NCBI GenBank assembly: GCA_019022495.1 | Contig: JAFEKR010000022.1 | Coordinates: forward strand, 930,001 to 994,000 | Source of the DNA: Epichloe hybrida | Taxonomy: Eukaryota; Ascomycota; Sordariomycetes; Hypocreales; Clavicipitaceae | DNA length: 64,000 nucleotides | Direction of reading: 5' to 3' | Shown: piece after piece, positions 22,666 to 36,079 of the stretch | Layout of the letters: every line of letters starts with the position of its first letter | Numbering within the stretch: position 1 is the first letter of the stretch | Made by a program: the position numbers and the translations under genes | The notes under the pieces: generated by a model | The model's database searches: none | Told to the model about the DNA's origin: nothing | The model's input: only the letters and a program-made list of their open reading frames with translations

Positions 22666-24267
22666 TCAGTCCTTTATTCCCGCCCCGATTGCCTCATCCT
22701 TTCCAAAATCATTCCCTCCGACTTCGTGCAGATGAGTTCCCCACCTATAGATGGAAGGTGAATGATGCTGGCAAGGTTTCAGATAGGGCCGAGGATCATC
22801 CTCGGGATCAGGGTATTCCCTTAACCCGTCAGGATCAATTCTCTTGGCCGGATCCTTCTCTTCCTTCCCGCGGAACATGACCCCCTTCAAATGGCCGTCC
22901 ATGAGCCATGATATGTGTGTGTGCCGAAACAAGATGCCGTAATGGTCATCTTTTGATCCGAGGTTTTCCCTAAATTCCAGTTCGGATGCGATGGCAATAA
23001 AGTCGGTGATGATTCCGGAGATCCAGCTGACGGAAATATGGCCACTTTCGCGTCCAGCTATCCGCTTGCAGATATACTCTGTAAAGACCCAGTTTGCTTC
23101 GCCCAGGTCTCGCCAGATGCCGAACTGGCTTCCATCGTGATAATAGCTGAGTTGTAAACGGAATTCATCTCTGTTCGTGCTCGAAGCAGAGTTGAGGAAC
23201 AGGATGCGGTTGTGCTGCGGCCACGGGAGCGTCCAGTTCCGGTAACTGTAGAGTATCATTGATCCGGTGCTGGTCGGACCAGGATCAGGCAGGTTCTTGT
23301 CCGGCATGAAGGGCCCGAAGCCGTCAGCGACGGTGCCTCGGCTGTTTCTGCGAAAGCCGCCGCCAGGATTGGCGCCGTCGCTGCGAAGAATCAGATCGCT
23401 GCCGGTCTGGACGACTGAGCCTTCTTCACCTGCTCCTTCCAGCCATTGAATTTCCCACGTCCGATTGCCTGGAGGCCCACGCCCGATCAAGTTTCTTCCC
23501 TTGGCGGGCACGACGAGCTCACCGGATCTTACCTTGATTCCGCGACCCCGGCCTACCACGTCCCAGCCCCAACCCTTTGGCGTGAGTTGCTCCGTCATGT
23601 CCTCGGGGGGGGACCAGGTCTTGCCATCGTCGGTGCTTTTGCTCAAGAAGAGGCGACGCCGCCCCTCGGGAGTGCTGTCAATCTTCTTGGTCACCTGCCC
23701 GGTGGCAAGAGTCTCGTTCCCATCGCGGCTGTATTCAAGTGCGTTCCAGTTGGCAAAGAGGTAAATGGTTTGCCCGTCTATGACTGGGGTAGGGTTTGTC
23801 CAAGTGCCTGGATAACCCTCAAAGGGTTCCTGAAGGGGTTTCCACCAATCGCGATAGACATACATGTGTCGCACCGAGTTGAGCCTTGGGTCTTTCGGCC
23901 TCCTGAGGATGATGGTGACGTGCCCACACTCCCGATTGTCATATCTATGGCCTTGGGCGAAGGCGATGACACGAGTCGAGGCCGTGTTGACCAGGATGGG
24001 CTTTCGGAAGGAATGGTAGGTTTGGCCTGCAGGGCCGGTGTCAGGGTATCTCAAATTGTTGCTGCGGAGTAGACGGAACATCTTATGCGAGGGGGCCAAA
24101 TCCCCCTGTTGATCCCAAAAGCCATACGAGTACCAGTTCGTCGTGTCCCGATCTCTAAAACCTGAGCCATCCCACTTGCAGGAAGCAGGCGTGATCCAGA
24201 CCATGGTGGCGAGAGCGAGAACCGCAAGATAGACAGGTAATTGGTGGTGGCGGCCCGTGCCCCGCAT
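22666..24267 (-). CDS. Secreted sialidase-like (GH33 / BNR Asp-box) protein
   Basis: Single exon, 533 aa from ATG 24267. An in-frame extension upstream (to 24378) is ignored because ATG 24267 is followed by a good signal peptide (LPVYLAVLALATMVWITPAS) with cleavage expected around SCKW. An FRxP motif (FRKP, about residues 87-90) matches the FRIP arginine region of sialidases. One exact Asp-box, STDDGKTW (211-218), is present, with further beta-propeller-like strands (MILYSYRNWTLPW, RILFLNSAS). GH33 enzymes release sialic acid or KDN; fungal KDNases are extracellular. Only one clean Asp-box is visible and the catalytic Tyr/Glu pair was not placed, so substrate and even activity are open. A wider BNR-repeat role is possible. 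Confidence 0.72.
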   Translation of the reverse strand: MRGTGRHHQLPVYLAVLALATMVWITPASCKWDGSGFRDRDTTNWYSYGFWDQQGDLAPSHKMFRLLRSNNLRYPDTGPAGQTYHSFRKPILVNTASTRVIAFAQGHRYDNRECGHVTIILRRPKDPRLNSVRHMYVYRDWWKPLQEPFEGYPGTWTNPTPVIDGQTIYLFANWNALEYSRDGNETLATGQVTKKIDSTPEGRRRLFLSKSTDDGKTWSPPEDMTEQLTPKGWGWDVVGRGRGIKVRSGELVVPAKGRNLIGRGPPGNRTWEIQWLEGAGEEGSVVQTGSDLILRSDGANPGGGFRRNSRGTVADGFGPFMPDKNLPDPGPTSTGSMILYSYRNWTLPWPQHNRILFLNSASSTNRDEFRLQLSYYHDGSQFGIWRDLGEANWVFTEYICKRIAGRESGHISVSWISGIITDFIAIASELEFRENLGSKDDHYGILFRHTHISWLMDGHLKGVMFRGKEEKDPAKRIDPDGLREYPDPEDDPRPYLKPCQHHSPSIYRWGTHLHEVGGNDFGKDEAIGAGIKD

Positions 24268-24813
24268 CTTTTCTAGTGAAAACCAGAAACCAAGAAAATT
24301 TGTGCCAAATGCCAAGATGTGTGCGGATTGAGACGTGTGGGAAATGAGAAGAGCAGAAGTGAAGCAAGAAACGGCCAAGAGGACAGCGCGGGCAGGAGAA
24401 TAATGAATTTATTCCGAACCTTCTTGTTCACACATATGCATGGCCGAGCTGTGTTTCTTGAAACACCACGGGCCGTGGGAATGAGGCGACGGCCCGCCGC
24501 AAACTCTAACAGAGTGAGAAGAAAGACTAATCAACCGCCACCCAAGCACTAAAAAAAAAAGAGCATGACCATGGTGAAAAGCATATTTTGACGTTAACAA
24601 ACGCCATCCAGGCAGTGTGTGCCGCTCCGACTAGTCAAGCTTCCTCGCCCATCGCTTCAACTTGTTCAATTATACGCATTCTACCATCCCTTGGCCCGCG
24701 ACCACGCATTCGCACAACAAGTGAGCATCATGTCATGTGAACCTTGTTCTGCCACTACTTCACATGAAAACAAGATTCGTCCCATCATTTCGCCTGTTGC
24801 TTTTCCTCACGTC
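24268..24813. other. Intergenic: sialidase-like promoter and coatomer gene 3' end
   Basis: 546 bp between the start of the sialidase-like gene and the stop of the coatomer beta' gene, both on the minus strand. It should hold the terminator of the latter and the promoter of the former. A10 run near 24550. No coding frame supported. Confidence 0.5.
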
Positions 24814-27638
24814 TTACTCCTCATCCTCTTCTCCAGCCTCTTCCTCTTCCTGCACTTCGTCATCAGTGGCGACGTCGTCGCCATCATTCGTCTCAGGCAC
24901 CGTGTCTACTGAGCCTCCCTCTCGTTCAGCTCTTAACCATGCATCCCACTCGGGAAACAGGTCATCATCGTCCTCGGGAACTCCAATCAGCTTGGCGACT
25001 CGGCCTTTCTTCGACTTCTCCAGTCCCTCTTTCCACTCCTTCACGAGTGGTGCTGTCAAGCTAGGCTTGTATGTCTGTGAAAAGAACACGGCTTCGGCCA
25101 GCCTTCCCGTCTTTTTCAGCATCTCCACACAGTTTTCAACATCGCTCAACAGCCACGAGCATGAGAATGCAATGTTGTGGGCGTTTGCTTCCTCTGCTTG
25201 CTTGGCGAGGGCTTTCAACCCCTCTCTGTCCCCGGTAGAAGAATGAACAAGGAGTAGAGAGCCGAGATCCTTGGCGTGACTGAAACATTCAGCAGCCAAA
25301 ACCACATCCCAAGCTGCTAGGGCAGAATCACCAACAGTCTTCCACTTGTGCTCGACATCTGCGGCCCGAGCCAGTTCTAGGGCCGTGTCCAGTTGGTTCA
25401 AGGATAGAGCAAGGTCAAATTTGTGCTCGGGATCGGTAGCAACCTCCAAAGCCAGCTCCTTGTGGCCTTGTCCCTCCAGGAATCTGGCAATCTTGTTGAG
25501 TTGGTCAGAGGGGATGGTGGGGAGAAGTTCAGCCGCAGTCTCCATATCCTCGCGAAGGACCAACGTCTGGTACTCCAAAACAGGAAGCGAGAGTCCAAAA
25601 GACGTAACGTTGACATCCTTGTCGGCTAGGTAGATTCTCGAGTCTCGTTGGATATAGCCCAGGATGTACATGGGCTTGTCAAAATGGGACACGGTGTAAG
25701 TCTGATCGCCGACCAGGTAGTTCAACCGATTGGTGTTGTTAGTGTAGAGGAAGCAATCGCCGACCCATTCGCCGGTTCGAACGCTGCGACGTCTGTTAGC
25801 CAGAGAGTGCCCTTCGGATAGTATAGTGTCTCGTGTTTCTCGTGTTGGGCGAGAAGGCCACTCACCTTTCACTGATGTCAGTGACGACTTCAAACGCAGC
25901 CTCGACACCATCTTCCTCGACTTGGCCGGACTGAGCAGCCTCAATGTAATTCTCCCGAGAGAAGCGCAAGACGTAGCAGCTGTCCTCGCAGGCAATGGCG
26001 ACTAACTCTCCACTTTCAGACCAGTAGACTTGCTTAGGTTCAACCTCAATTCTTCGGACCAGACCGCCAGTAGCCCAATCAAAGAACGAAACGCCGCCTT
26101 GCCCAGTGACGCCAAGAAGGACTCCGCCCGTAAGGCCATCAGCCTGGAAGCCAACATCAAGACCGCCGGTCTTCTCAGTGAAGTTCTTGTACATCTTCAC
26201 GCTCATCGCTGATTCCCGAATGGCAAAGTCGTTGCTGTTTTCCTTGGAGCCCCAAACAAAGTCCAAGGCGGAGCCAAAAGCCTTGTTGCGCCAGGCCAAG
26301 GCCGTATAGATGATGTATTCGCCGTCTCCACAAACTGCAACAAAGCGACCGTTCGGTGAGTGTATTAAAGTCTGTGGGTATACTTCACAGGTGCCCAGAT
26401 CCTTTATTGGGAGGGAGATCGGGTCGTTGTCCTTGAGCGAGGCATCCCCCTTGATTATGGAAGATACGACCTCATTGTGTCTCGCCCAGATCAATTTGCC
26501 GGACGCATCCATGGACACGGCGGGCTCCTCTCGTCCCAGCTTGACCACGACAGCGCCATCATCGAATCCTACTGCGATTCCTTGTTTCCCCTTCTGATAG
26601 GAGACACACCAAGCTCGCTCGAGGCTATAGTTCAAGGACTGCTCGAATCGATATGTATTCGCATGCCAAATGCGAATGGTGCCATCCTCGGAACCCGAGA
26701 CGATGACGGGAAGCTCAGGATGGTAGCAAGCGAAGGACACATTGTTTGTGTGGCCCTCCAGAGTGGCTATGAGAGACTTGGTGGTGTAGTCCCAGATCTT
26801 GACAGTCCTATCATCGGAAGTGGTAAGAAGATAAGGCTTGTCGGAGTGGGGGTAGTAATCAACGTGATTTACACCCTTGGTTTCGTGGGCCTCGAGGGTG
26901 AAGTTGGCAGTAGATGAACCCAGGCTCCAGATCTTGACCGTGCGATCTAAACATGCAGAGGCAAAGGTGTTGGTGTCCTTTGGGTTGATGGCAATGCCCA
27001 TGACATAATGGCTGTGGCCCTCGAAAACTTGAACGCACTTCCAGCCCTTATCCCAATCCCACAACTTGATCGTCATGTCATCGGATGCGGTCAAAACGAA
27101 GGGAAGCGTAGGATGAACAGCGATCGCACGAATGTAGTCGGGGTGTGCTTCGAACTGCGCGACCTTCTCCGATGTGTTGTAATTATAGACTCGTATCTGG
27201 AAGTCATCGGAGCCACAGACAATCCAATTTTTGCGTGCCACGAATCGACCAGCTCGGACAGGGACTTCTGTAAGCTCGAATGTCTTTACTGTTTGTTGAG
27301 TCTCGTATGACCATATATAGACATGTCCTGAAAATCAAGCACGCCATGAGTATGTGCAAGTTGCTCGGTTCCATGCAGAGGGAGTTTTACCGCTATAGAG
27401 TGTAGTAAGAATCCATGGCTCCTGAGGATGGAAGTCGACGCCTTTCACCCGATCGCTGCGAGCGTACAGCTGGCGCTAAGGGACGAAATATCGTGTTAGT
27501 CATTCCTTTCCAGCATACTGTGCTTTTAGAGACTGCAGTTGCGGGCGAGAGAGGCGGTGGGGGCCGCTCGCCAGTCCATCACCGCCAAATACAAATATGC
27601 CTTGAAAGCCTATGGCTTACCTTGACGTCCAGCTTCAT
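24814..27638 (-). CDS. SEC27: Coatomer subunit beta' (COPI coat)
   Basis: Four exons: 27621-27638 (only six codons, MKLDVK), 27391-27475, 25866-27327 and 24814-25783. All junctions have GT..AG and consistent phases (0, 1, 2), giving 844 aa. The N-terminal half is two WD40 propellers (ARSDRVKGVDFHPQEPW, GSDDFQIRVYNYNT, TASDDMTIKLWDW, SACLDRTVKIWS, GSEDGTIRIWHA). The middle is the alpha-solenoid of beta' (LAAECFSHAKDLGSLLLVHS). The tail is acidic (EEEEAGEEDEE). COPI beta' binds cargo KKxx signals and, with alpha and epsilon, forms the outer coat for Golgi-to-ER transport. Length and order match the family, so the gene looks complete. It is divergent from the SCH9-type kinase. Confidence 0.96.
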
Positions 27639-29835
27639 GGTGATTGTAGAATCGCAATTGGCCAGACTTGGCACAGAGCGTCGGGGTAGAAAGGTATTGA
27701 TTATCCTTGGTGGGGTTGACAACAAGTAGGTCGAAGTTATCGCTCGACCACCATTTATCTTTTCGAGAGCAATCGGCGACGCAGACGACGACTGAAAAGC
27801 AGAACAGACGGGATCAAGAGAAAATCAAGATGATTCTTTAACACCAAAGGCGCCTTAGGCAGCTCTCGGGTTTGCGCACGAAATTGGTTCGAGGCGGCGT
27901 GAGGGTGGCGTGAGGGTGGCGTGAGGGAGCTCTCGTCGAAAATGTGTCCGAAGTTGTCTGTCCGTTGTGACACCCTCATTCGGCGGTTCAGTTGCCAGGG
28001 TGGCACTGGCCAGGCCACTTTGGCATTGACTGAAAGCTGAAAGCAGGTGGGTACCGAGGGCCTTCCAGTATGGCCTTGGATATCAGGTATCAACCCCCTT
28101 TCAGCGCCCTCCGTCCATCTCTGCATGTATGTAATCCGTATGCAGCTTCTTATCAGCCAGCTTGCCGCGATGGGGATGCGTCGCAACCACACAAGGAATA
28201 ATCTGTCCTTGGATGTATATATAGAGTAATCGTATGAAATACTAGCTTTGTAGCTGGGGTAGGAATTCGTGCAAGCACAATCATTTACAATGTCTTGTAG
28301 TTGCTCGTTTGGGTAAGCTGGTGTTAAACTGGTGAAATGCTTACATAATCCAGTTGGACAGCACTCAGCGGAGGCCATGACAGCGCGTGTTTCTTCGAGG
28401 CATCATTCGTTTTGTCAATATTCGAAGTCCGGAGATCTCGGATGCATTCTAAAAAGCTGACCGTACAATTGGTAGTTCGTACAGGGTACCAAGATATGAT
28501 ATCACAATACTGGTAAACTGTAGTAGTGGTGGCTATCGGCTCAGTACCTGGTCAGTGGTGCCTATAATCAGGTTGCAACATCGTCGCCTGTCAACCATTC
28601 GTCAGACCAGCTTTCTTCATTAGCGCGACGAACGATAAGCTTGAACCGAGGCGACAAAGCAAATAACTGTCATTTACTCTGGTGGAATTTTACCCTTTGA
28701 TCTAACACTTCCTGTCAGGAGGTGGCCGCTACATTACGCTGCGCGCTGTGGAGCCTGTGGACAAAGCTATTCTTTCTACCGAGCACTCCGCGTGGAGAGC
28801 AGACGACACGCTCCTCGCACTGTAGATCAGGGTCCCAATGTGTGTACCGCACAAGCGGGGCACCTTTCAATACATACTGTGCGGCTAAGCCCAGCCCAGC
28901 CCAGCCCGGTCCACATCGCTGACTGCTCCGCCACCCACCCGCCTCCTCCCACTTCATGACAGACTTTGTTGATCCACCACCGCCACTTGTGTATGTATGA
29001 CCAAACACTCCTGAATGAATGCAGTCTCTATCCCTTGTATCCCCTTCAACCCTTTCCCCTTTCCCCTTGTCTGGAGCTGTTGCCGCGAACAAATTATTTT
29101 ACAGTCATATCCTCTATATACACATTAACCATCGTGGCGCGCCAGAAACTCGAGAAGCCTGCCATCTCTCCGTGCGGGTCAGAGAGCGCCGACACCAGTA
29201 CCTAGGTACCTAGTAAAGTACTTGACCTAACTTGACCTTCGGACAGACGTGTCTTGCGGGGTTCCAGGAAATCGACTGCAGAATCCGAGCCAAAACAACT
29301 CGTGCGCAGCGTTGCCCGAGCCCATTTCTCTTGCACCTCAAGGCCACGCCGCCTCGATATTTCGCCATTATCAACACGACTTTTCTTGACTACACGTATC
29401 CGGCCATAGTTTGTTTCATTATAGTGACTGTGGGCTCAAGTTCGACTAGGCCCCAGTCGCTGAGGCATTCGCGAAGACGATAGCCTTCCGTCCGTCCTTC
29501 CCCGAACTAGGTCTCCCCTTCGATATCACCGGACGGTCGATTTCTGAAAAAAATATCCTATAACCTCAAACTCCCGCTTCCCTATGAACAACATGTCTTG
29601 GAAACTTACAAAAAGTTCGTGACAAAGTATTTTCCTTCAATCGCTCCATGAGTTCCCCATCGCCGCCCCTACTGCCAATTTATTCTACCATCACGTCCCC
29701 AGTCTAGCTACTCGTTCGGGCCAAGGAGCTGACGGGTCCTAAAAACCAACAGAACTCAAGGAGACCCATCTAGGGCCTCTAAGCGCCTTCGCACGATCAC
29801 CTTCTACCTCGACTATAACAGAGAAAGATGACAAG
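27639..29835. promoter_or_regulatory. 2.2-kb divergent region between SEC27 and the SCH9-type kinase
   Basis: Holds both promoters and leaders. Features: an 11-bp tandem GTGAGGGTGGC at about 27898-27927, AGCCC tandem at 28887-28907, the palindrome GTACCTAGGTAC near 29200-29212, and a pyrimidine-rich stretch before the kinase start. A minus-strand frame at 27755-28378 (207 aa) is not convincing. Much of 29230-29827 probably is the 5' leader of the kinase. Confidence 0.5.
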
Positions 29836-29860
29836 ATGCCCCAGTCGTCGGGTGCCGTGA
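29828..29860 (+). promoter_or_regulatory. Overlapping upstream ORF at the SCH9-type kinase start
   Basis: ATG at 29828 opens a ten-codon frame ending TGA at 29858-29860. The main ATG at 29836 lies inside it in another frame. Both ATGs have A at -3. Scanning ribosomes that use the first ATG would bypass the main one, so it may lower translation. No transcript data are available here. Confidence 0.5.
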
Positions 29861-31826
29861 CACCGACCACCGAGAGTGCCATTGGTAAGTCCATTCACAG
29901 ATCATGTACCACTTGTGCGCTCTTCTTCTTCAAGTGGAATTAATATATTTGAAATCCTAGCTGCCTCCGAAGCCATGGCCCAGGCTCCAATCGTCAAAAC
30001 TCCTAAGCCTGGCATTTTAGTTGTGACCCTTCACGAGGGCCAAGGTTTCTCGCTACCCGAGTCGCATCGAAATGCCTTCACCTCGCAGCATCAAGGCTCA
30101 CTTTCAACGAGCAATGCATCATCCAGCGTAGCTGGATCGGTGCGGCCTTCATCTTCACAACGCGTTGTTGGTTCATTCGCCAACGGTTCTGGACGACCAC
30201 ACTCGTCAGCAGGCGGTTTTGGCGGCATCCCCACCAACCATGGGCGCATTTCAGGCAAGTATATGCCTTATGCTTTGCTGGATTTTGACAAGGTCCAAGT
30301 TTTTGTCAATTCAGTAGATGGCAACCCGGAGAACCCCCTTTGGGCAGGTGGCAACACACAGTACAAGTTTGATGTGTCAAGAGTTACAGAACTTGTGATT
30401 CACCTCTATCTGCGGAACCCTGGCGCCGCCCCTGGGTCTGGTCGCAGTCAAGATATTTTTTTGGGTGTGGCCAGGATCAACCCTCGGTTCGAAGAGAGGC
30501 AACCTTTCGTCGAGGATCCCAAAGCCAGCAAAAAGGACAGAGAAAAGGCGGCTGCTGAGCATGCCCAACGCCAGAAAGATGATGGCCATGGCGGCGTTGA
30601 GTGGGTGGATATTCAATTTGGTACTGGGAAAATCAAGGTCGGTGTGGAATATGTTGAAACCCGCGCCGGTAAGCTCAAGATTGAAGACTTTGAGCTGCTC
30701 AAGGTCGTCGGCAAAGGCAGTTTTGGTAAGGTCATGCAAGTTCGCAAAAAAGACACCAATCGGATTTATGCTCTCAAGACCATCCGGAAGGCTCACATCA
30801 TCTCCCGGTCTGAGGTTGCTCACACTCTAGCTGAACGATCTGTGCTGGCGCAGATCAACAACCCCTTCATTGTACCTCTCAAATTCAGCTTTCAGTCCCC
30901 CGAGAAGCTCTATTTTGTCCTCGCCTTTGTCAATGGAGGAGAACTGTTCCATCACCTGCAGAAAGAACACCGGTTTGACGTGAATAGAGCTAGATTCTAC
31001 ACGGCCGAGTTGTTGTGCGCCTTGGAATGCTTGCATGGCTTCAGCGTTATTTACCGCGACTTGAAGCCCGAGAACATCTTGCTAGATTACCAAGGCCACA
31101 TTGCGTTGTGCGACTTTGGCCTCTGCAAGTTGGACATGAAGGACGAAGACCGAACCAATACATTCTGCGGCACCCCCGAGTACCTGGCGCCAGAGCTTCT
31201 GATGGGTAAGGGATACAACAAGACGGTCGACTGGTGGACGCTTGGCGTCCTGTTGTATGAGATGTTGACAGGCTTACCACCATTCTACGACGAAAACACG
31301 AACGAAATGTACCGCAAGATTTTGTCAGAGCCACTGCACTTTTCCGACGTGGTGCCCCCTGCTGCGAAGGATTTGCTCACCAAGCTCCTCAATCGCGACC
31401 CAGAGGAGCGTCTCGGTGCCAATGGCTCGGCGGAGATCAAGGCTCACCCCTTCTTCCATGCCATTGATTGGCGCAAGTTGCTGCAGCGCAAATACGAGCC
31501 GACATTTAAGCCCAGTGTGGTATGTTTGGACCCTCTGGACCCATGGCACAAACTGAACTGCTGTTCCTCGGCCTATATGCAAAAGCAGTCCTTTATCAGC
31601 GTTGCTAACAGATGTCCAGGTTGATGCTATGGATACCAATAATTTCGACATAGACTTTACTAAAGAAGCGCCACAAGATTCCCTAGTTGATGGACCTTTG
31701 CTGTCACAAACAATGCAGGATCAGTTCCAGGGATTCAGCTACAACCGTCCCATTGCTGGACTTGGTGATGCTGGCGGTAGTGTCACGGACCCATCTTTTG
31801 TTGGGAGCATTCAAGACCGACGATGA
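29836..31826 (+). CDS. AGC protein kinase of the SCH9/SCK1 type
   Basis: Exons 29836-29884, 29961-31519 and 31620-31826; 604 aa. Intron donors are GTAAGT and GTATGT, acceptors CTAG and CCAG. Residues about 25-240 form a C2-like region (GILVVTLHEGQGFSLPES, KYMPYALLDFDKVQVFVNSV) typical of Sch9. The kinase domain (about 260-520) has GKGSFGKV, ALKTIRK, YRDLKPENILL (about 379), CDFGLCKL, and the T-loop NTFCGTPEYLAPE, the PDK1 target. The tail ends with a hydrophobic motif FQGFSYNR near 572, phosphorylated by TORC1 in yeast Sch9. It is known as a nutrient, growth and longevity kinase, cytosolic and vacuolar. All catalytic residues are present, so an active enzyme is expected. An overlapping upstream ORF precedes it. 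Confidence 0.95.
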
Positions 31827-32868
31827 GTAACGTTTCAATATCGCACATGAGGCATAGGGAAATTTAGTTGAAGATGCAAAGCCAAGATAAGTCGCTTTGT
31901 CGTATTCCTCTGCATATGACTGAACTGGAAAGGGGGTGCGCGACGACTGCCGTTGCAGACGGCCATTTGAAACAAAGGACTTTCGCAAACATACACTCGG
32001 AGTTTGGCAGGCAGCAATATGGATATAGTCTGGTTTTTAGAGCAGGAAATGGGTGATGGTCATAATACCTTGACAACCCTTCGTCGTTCACATGAATCAT
32101 CTACACACTCTCGTTTATGATACTATTTTATGTTTTTGCCAATGACGGGGTTTGCAGGGACCACGGAAATGGCCTGTTACAGCGGATTGTCAAAAATACC
32201 TAGGTAGAATACCAGTACTTTACTATACTTGACTCAACAGAAGCAATACCGGAGACAAGATGCCACCATGGCCACGGCAACGAAATGGTATCATATGTAC
32301 GTGCCATGTGAACCTTGCTAGGAGCCCGACCCACATGACTGCTCAAGCCTTGGCTCCTGCCCCTCCACAGAGGAGCACCAGAGGAGAAGTCGTCGAGTCG
32401 AGCCTGGCTGAATTACGGACGTAAATCCCCTCTTTTTCTGGCGAGTGTTTTGGGCACATCAATTGCGACCTCAACTCGACCGATGTTGTCCGTGGAACGT
32501 CGAATCTAATAGTGACTGAGCAGTGCTGCGTTTTCTATTCCCCTCCATTTCTGAGCTGCCGATAACTTCGTCGCACCGACCGTAAGTTCCTCAGAATCCA
32601 GATCCGGCTCCTGCTTGCTTGCATTATTATTATTAGCCCCCCACCCCTCCTCTTCCCCCCTCCATCAGACTCGCGTACGTCACGGCCCAAATTGGCCCGT
32701 TCTATTCCACTTACCGTTTCCTACAATTCCACCCGGGCACTTGTTGATTCACACCGTAATTTATCTTGCGCTTTTGAGCAATCAGTTAACAATAGCCCTC
32801 GTCATTTGCCTTAGAACGCCGCTTGCCTTTCTTTGTCCACAACTTTTGCATCCGCACAATCTATCACC
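31827..32868. other. Intergenic: SCH9-type 3' end and PGI promoter
   Basis: Contains the kinase 3' UTR, a CCTAGGTA-type short palindrome near 32200, and a pyrimidine-rich leader (32630-32868) before the PGI start, with the ATG in CACCATGGC context. No coding frame supported. Confidence 0.55.
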
Positions 32869-34785
<1,917 letters not shown>

Positions 34786-34905
34786 GCCTAAACACTTTTC
34801 TGATGATGACGATGGAATGGGAACTGGGAGCGAGCTCATGCTCAATCAAGTGGTATGAAGTGATTCAATGAAGACGGAAAAGAAATGCCAAGGACAAATC
34901 ATCAA

Positions 34906-35250
34906 TTAGTCCAGGCAGTAAATATGGCTTTGTTGGCAAATTGGCACATGGGGGCGGCATTCGTGATACATGGGATCGCAGTCGAGGGACTCGGACCGAT
35001 GTCCGTGGCAGATGGGGCATGTACAAAGCATCCAGATATTACACGCGTGCTTCGCGAAGTCGAAAAGCGCTTCAATTCGTCGCAGTGGCCCAAGATTCCT
35101 TCCCATATAGTCCATAGCAATGTTTTTTTCTCCAGTCTTCCTGAGACAATATGCGGCGTGCATTTGGAATGCCATGTACAACCCGATTGCAACAGCCATG
35201 TCAAGGATCGGCGGCGGAACACGTGCTTTGATGGCGAAACCAAAAAGCAT
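34906..35250 (-). CDS. Small cysteine-rich membrane protein, 114 aa
   Basis: ATG at 35250, single exon, convergent with PGI (120 bp between the stops). One likely membrane segment (about residues 15-36, ILDMAVAIGLYMAFQMHAAY), then KNIAMDYMGRNLGPLRRIEA and a Cys-rich tail CTCPICHGHRSESLDC..ECRP..C that could bind zinc. The even hydrophobic pattern and clustered Cys make it more likely coding than the overlapping plus-strand frame (34885-35460). I know no function. It may be a conserved fungal orphan. Confidence 0.6.
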   Translation of the reverse strand: MLFGFAIKARVPPPILDMAVAIGLYMAFQMHAAYCLRKTGEKNIAMDYMGRNLGPLRRIEALFDFAKHACNIWMLCTCPICHGHRSESLDCDPMYHECRPHVPICQQSHIYCLD

Positions 35251-35846
35251 GGTTGTCACTACATGTATGGGCGGCCCGAGGTTCCGCCTCGGGTTCCGCC
35301 TCGGAAGATGTCGGCCGGAAATGGGGGGCTCGAATCAGTTCTCATGCACTGTCTTGTGTGTTGTTCATGGAGGCAGGGGGGGGGGGGGGGAGATGGACCG
35401 ATCTTTGTAATTAATGTAATTAACACACATGAGGAGGTGGCTTGGCTTGTGCATGCATGATGCGGGTGGTGCATTGGCGGTGACTAATGACATTGATTGT
35501 CTGTCTTGGTGCTGGCCACTGGGCAGGAGGGGTTTGAAGTCTGATCGTATTTGATTAATTTGATTAATTTGATTAATGTGATGAATGTGATGAATGTGAA
35601 TGGTGGACAGGCAGCACGAAGCACGAGTTGTACCATGAAGTGTGAAGTGTCTGCGGGTAATTATATAATCCTTGACGAATATCCGCCCCAGTCGATGCAG
35701 GGGCGTTCAACGTCATTGAGCCCGTGGCCCCGTGGCCGACCCTGAGTGAATTGTTTCCTGGCCGTGCAACGAACTTTCTCGAACGGGGAAACGGGTTTTG
35801 GGTTTGGCTGTTCCGAGAATGACCCGTTCTGCGAACTCTTCCTTTC
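35251..35846. other. Intergenic up to the transposon nest
   Basis: Normal host composition up to the 5-bp duplication CTTTC at 35842-35846. Contains a tandem GTTCCGCCTCGG pair (about 35281-35304) and a G-run (35377-35391). No gene supported. Confidence 0.6.
35551..35599. repeat. 9-bp tandem repeat
   Basis: Three copies of TTGATTAAT grade into copies of a GTGATGAAT-type unit with the same period. Intergenic minisatellite. Confidence 0.8.
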
Positions 35847-36079
35847 TGTTGGACCGCGAAGCTAGGGTTCAATTTGACCACCTCTATTAAGTTATCCGAT
35901 CCTGTAAGAGGGTGCGGACTACGGTTTAAATAACTAAGTACCTGTACTATAGGGTATGTAATCTGCCCATATAAACTATACTATGCATTTACTAAAGGTC
36001 TAGAAAAGTAACTAGTTAGGTAAGTCCTAGTGTCTAAGTTACCTATATATGGTTAAGCGCTTATAGCAGGATTCTAATA
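35847..36079 (-). repeat. Copia 3' LTR (left copy)
   Basis: 233 bp, matching 58854-59086. The outer 110 bp or so keep near-host composition; the inner part is RIP-mutated (TCTAATA where the other copy has TCCAACA). Confidence 0.92.

Noticed and set aside
27755..28378. 207-aa minus-strand frame upstream of SEC27
   Set aside because: No motif, irregular composition, lies in a divergent promoter region and contains tandem repeats.
34885..35460. 191-aa plus-strand frame opposite the small Cys-rich gene
   Set aside because: The minus-strand frame has a clear membrane segment and Cys cluster; the plus frame has neither.
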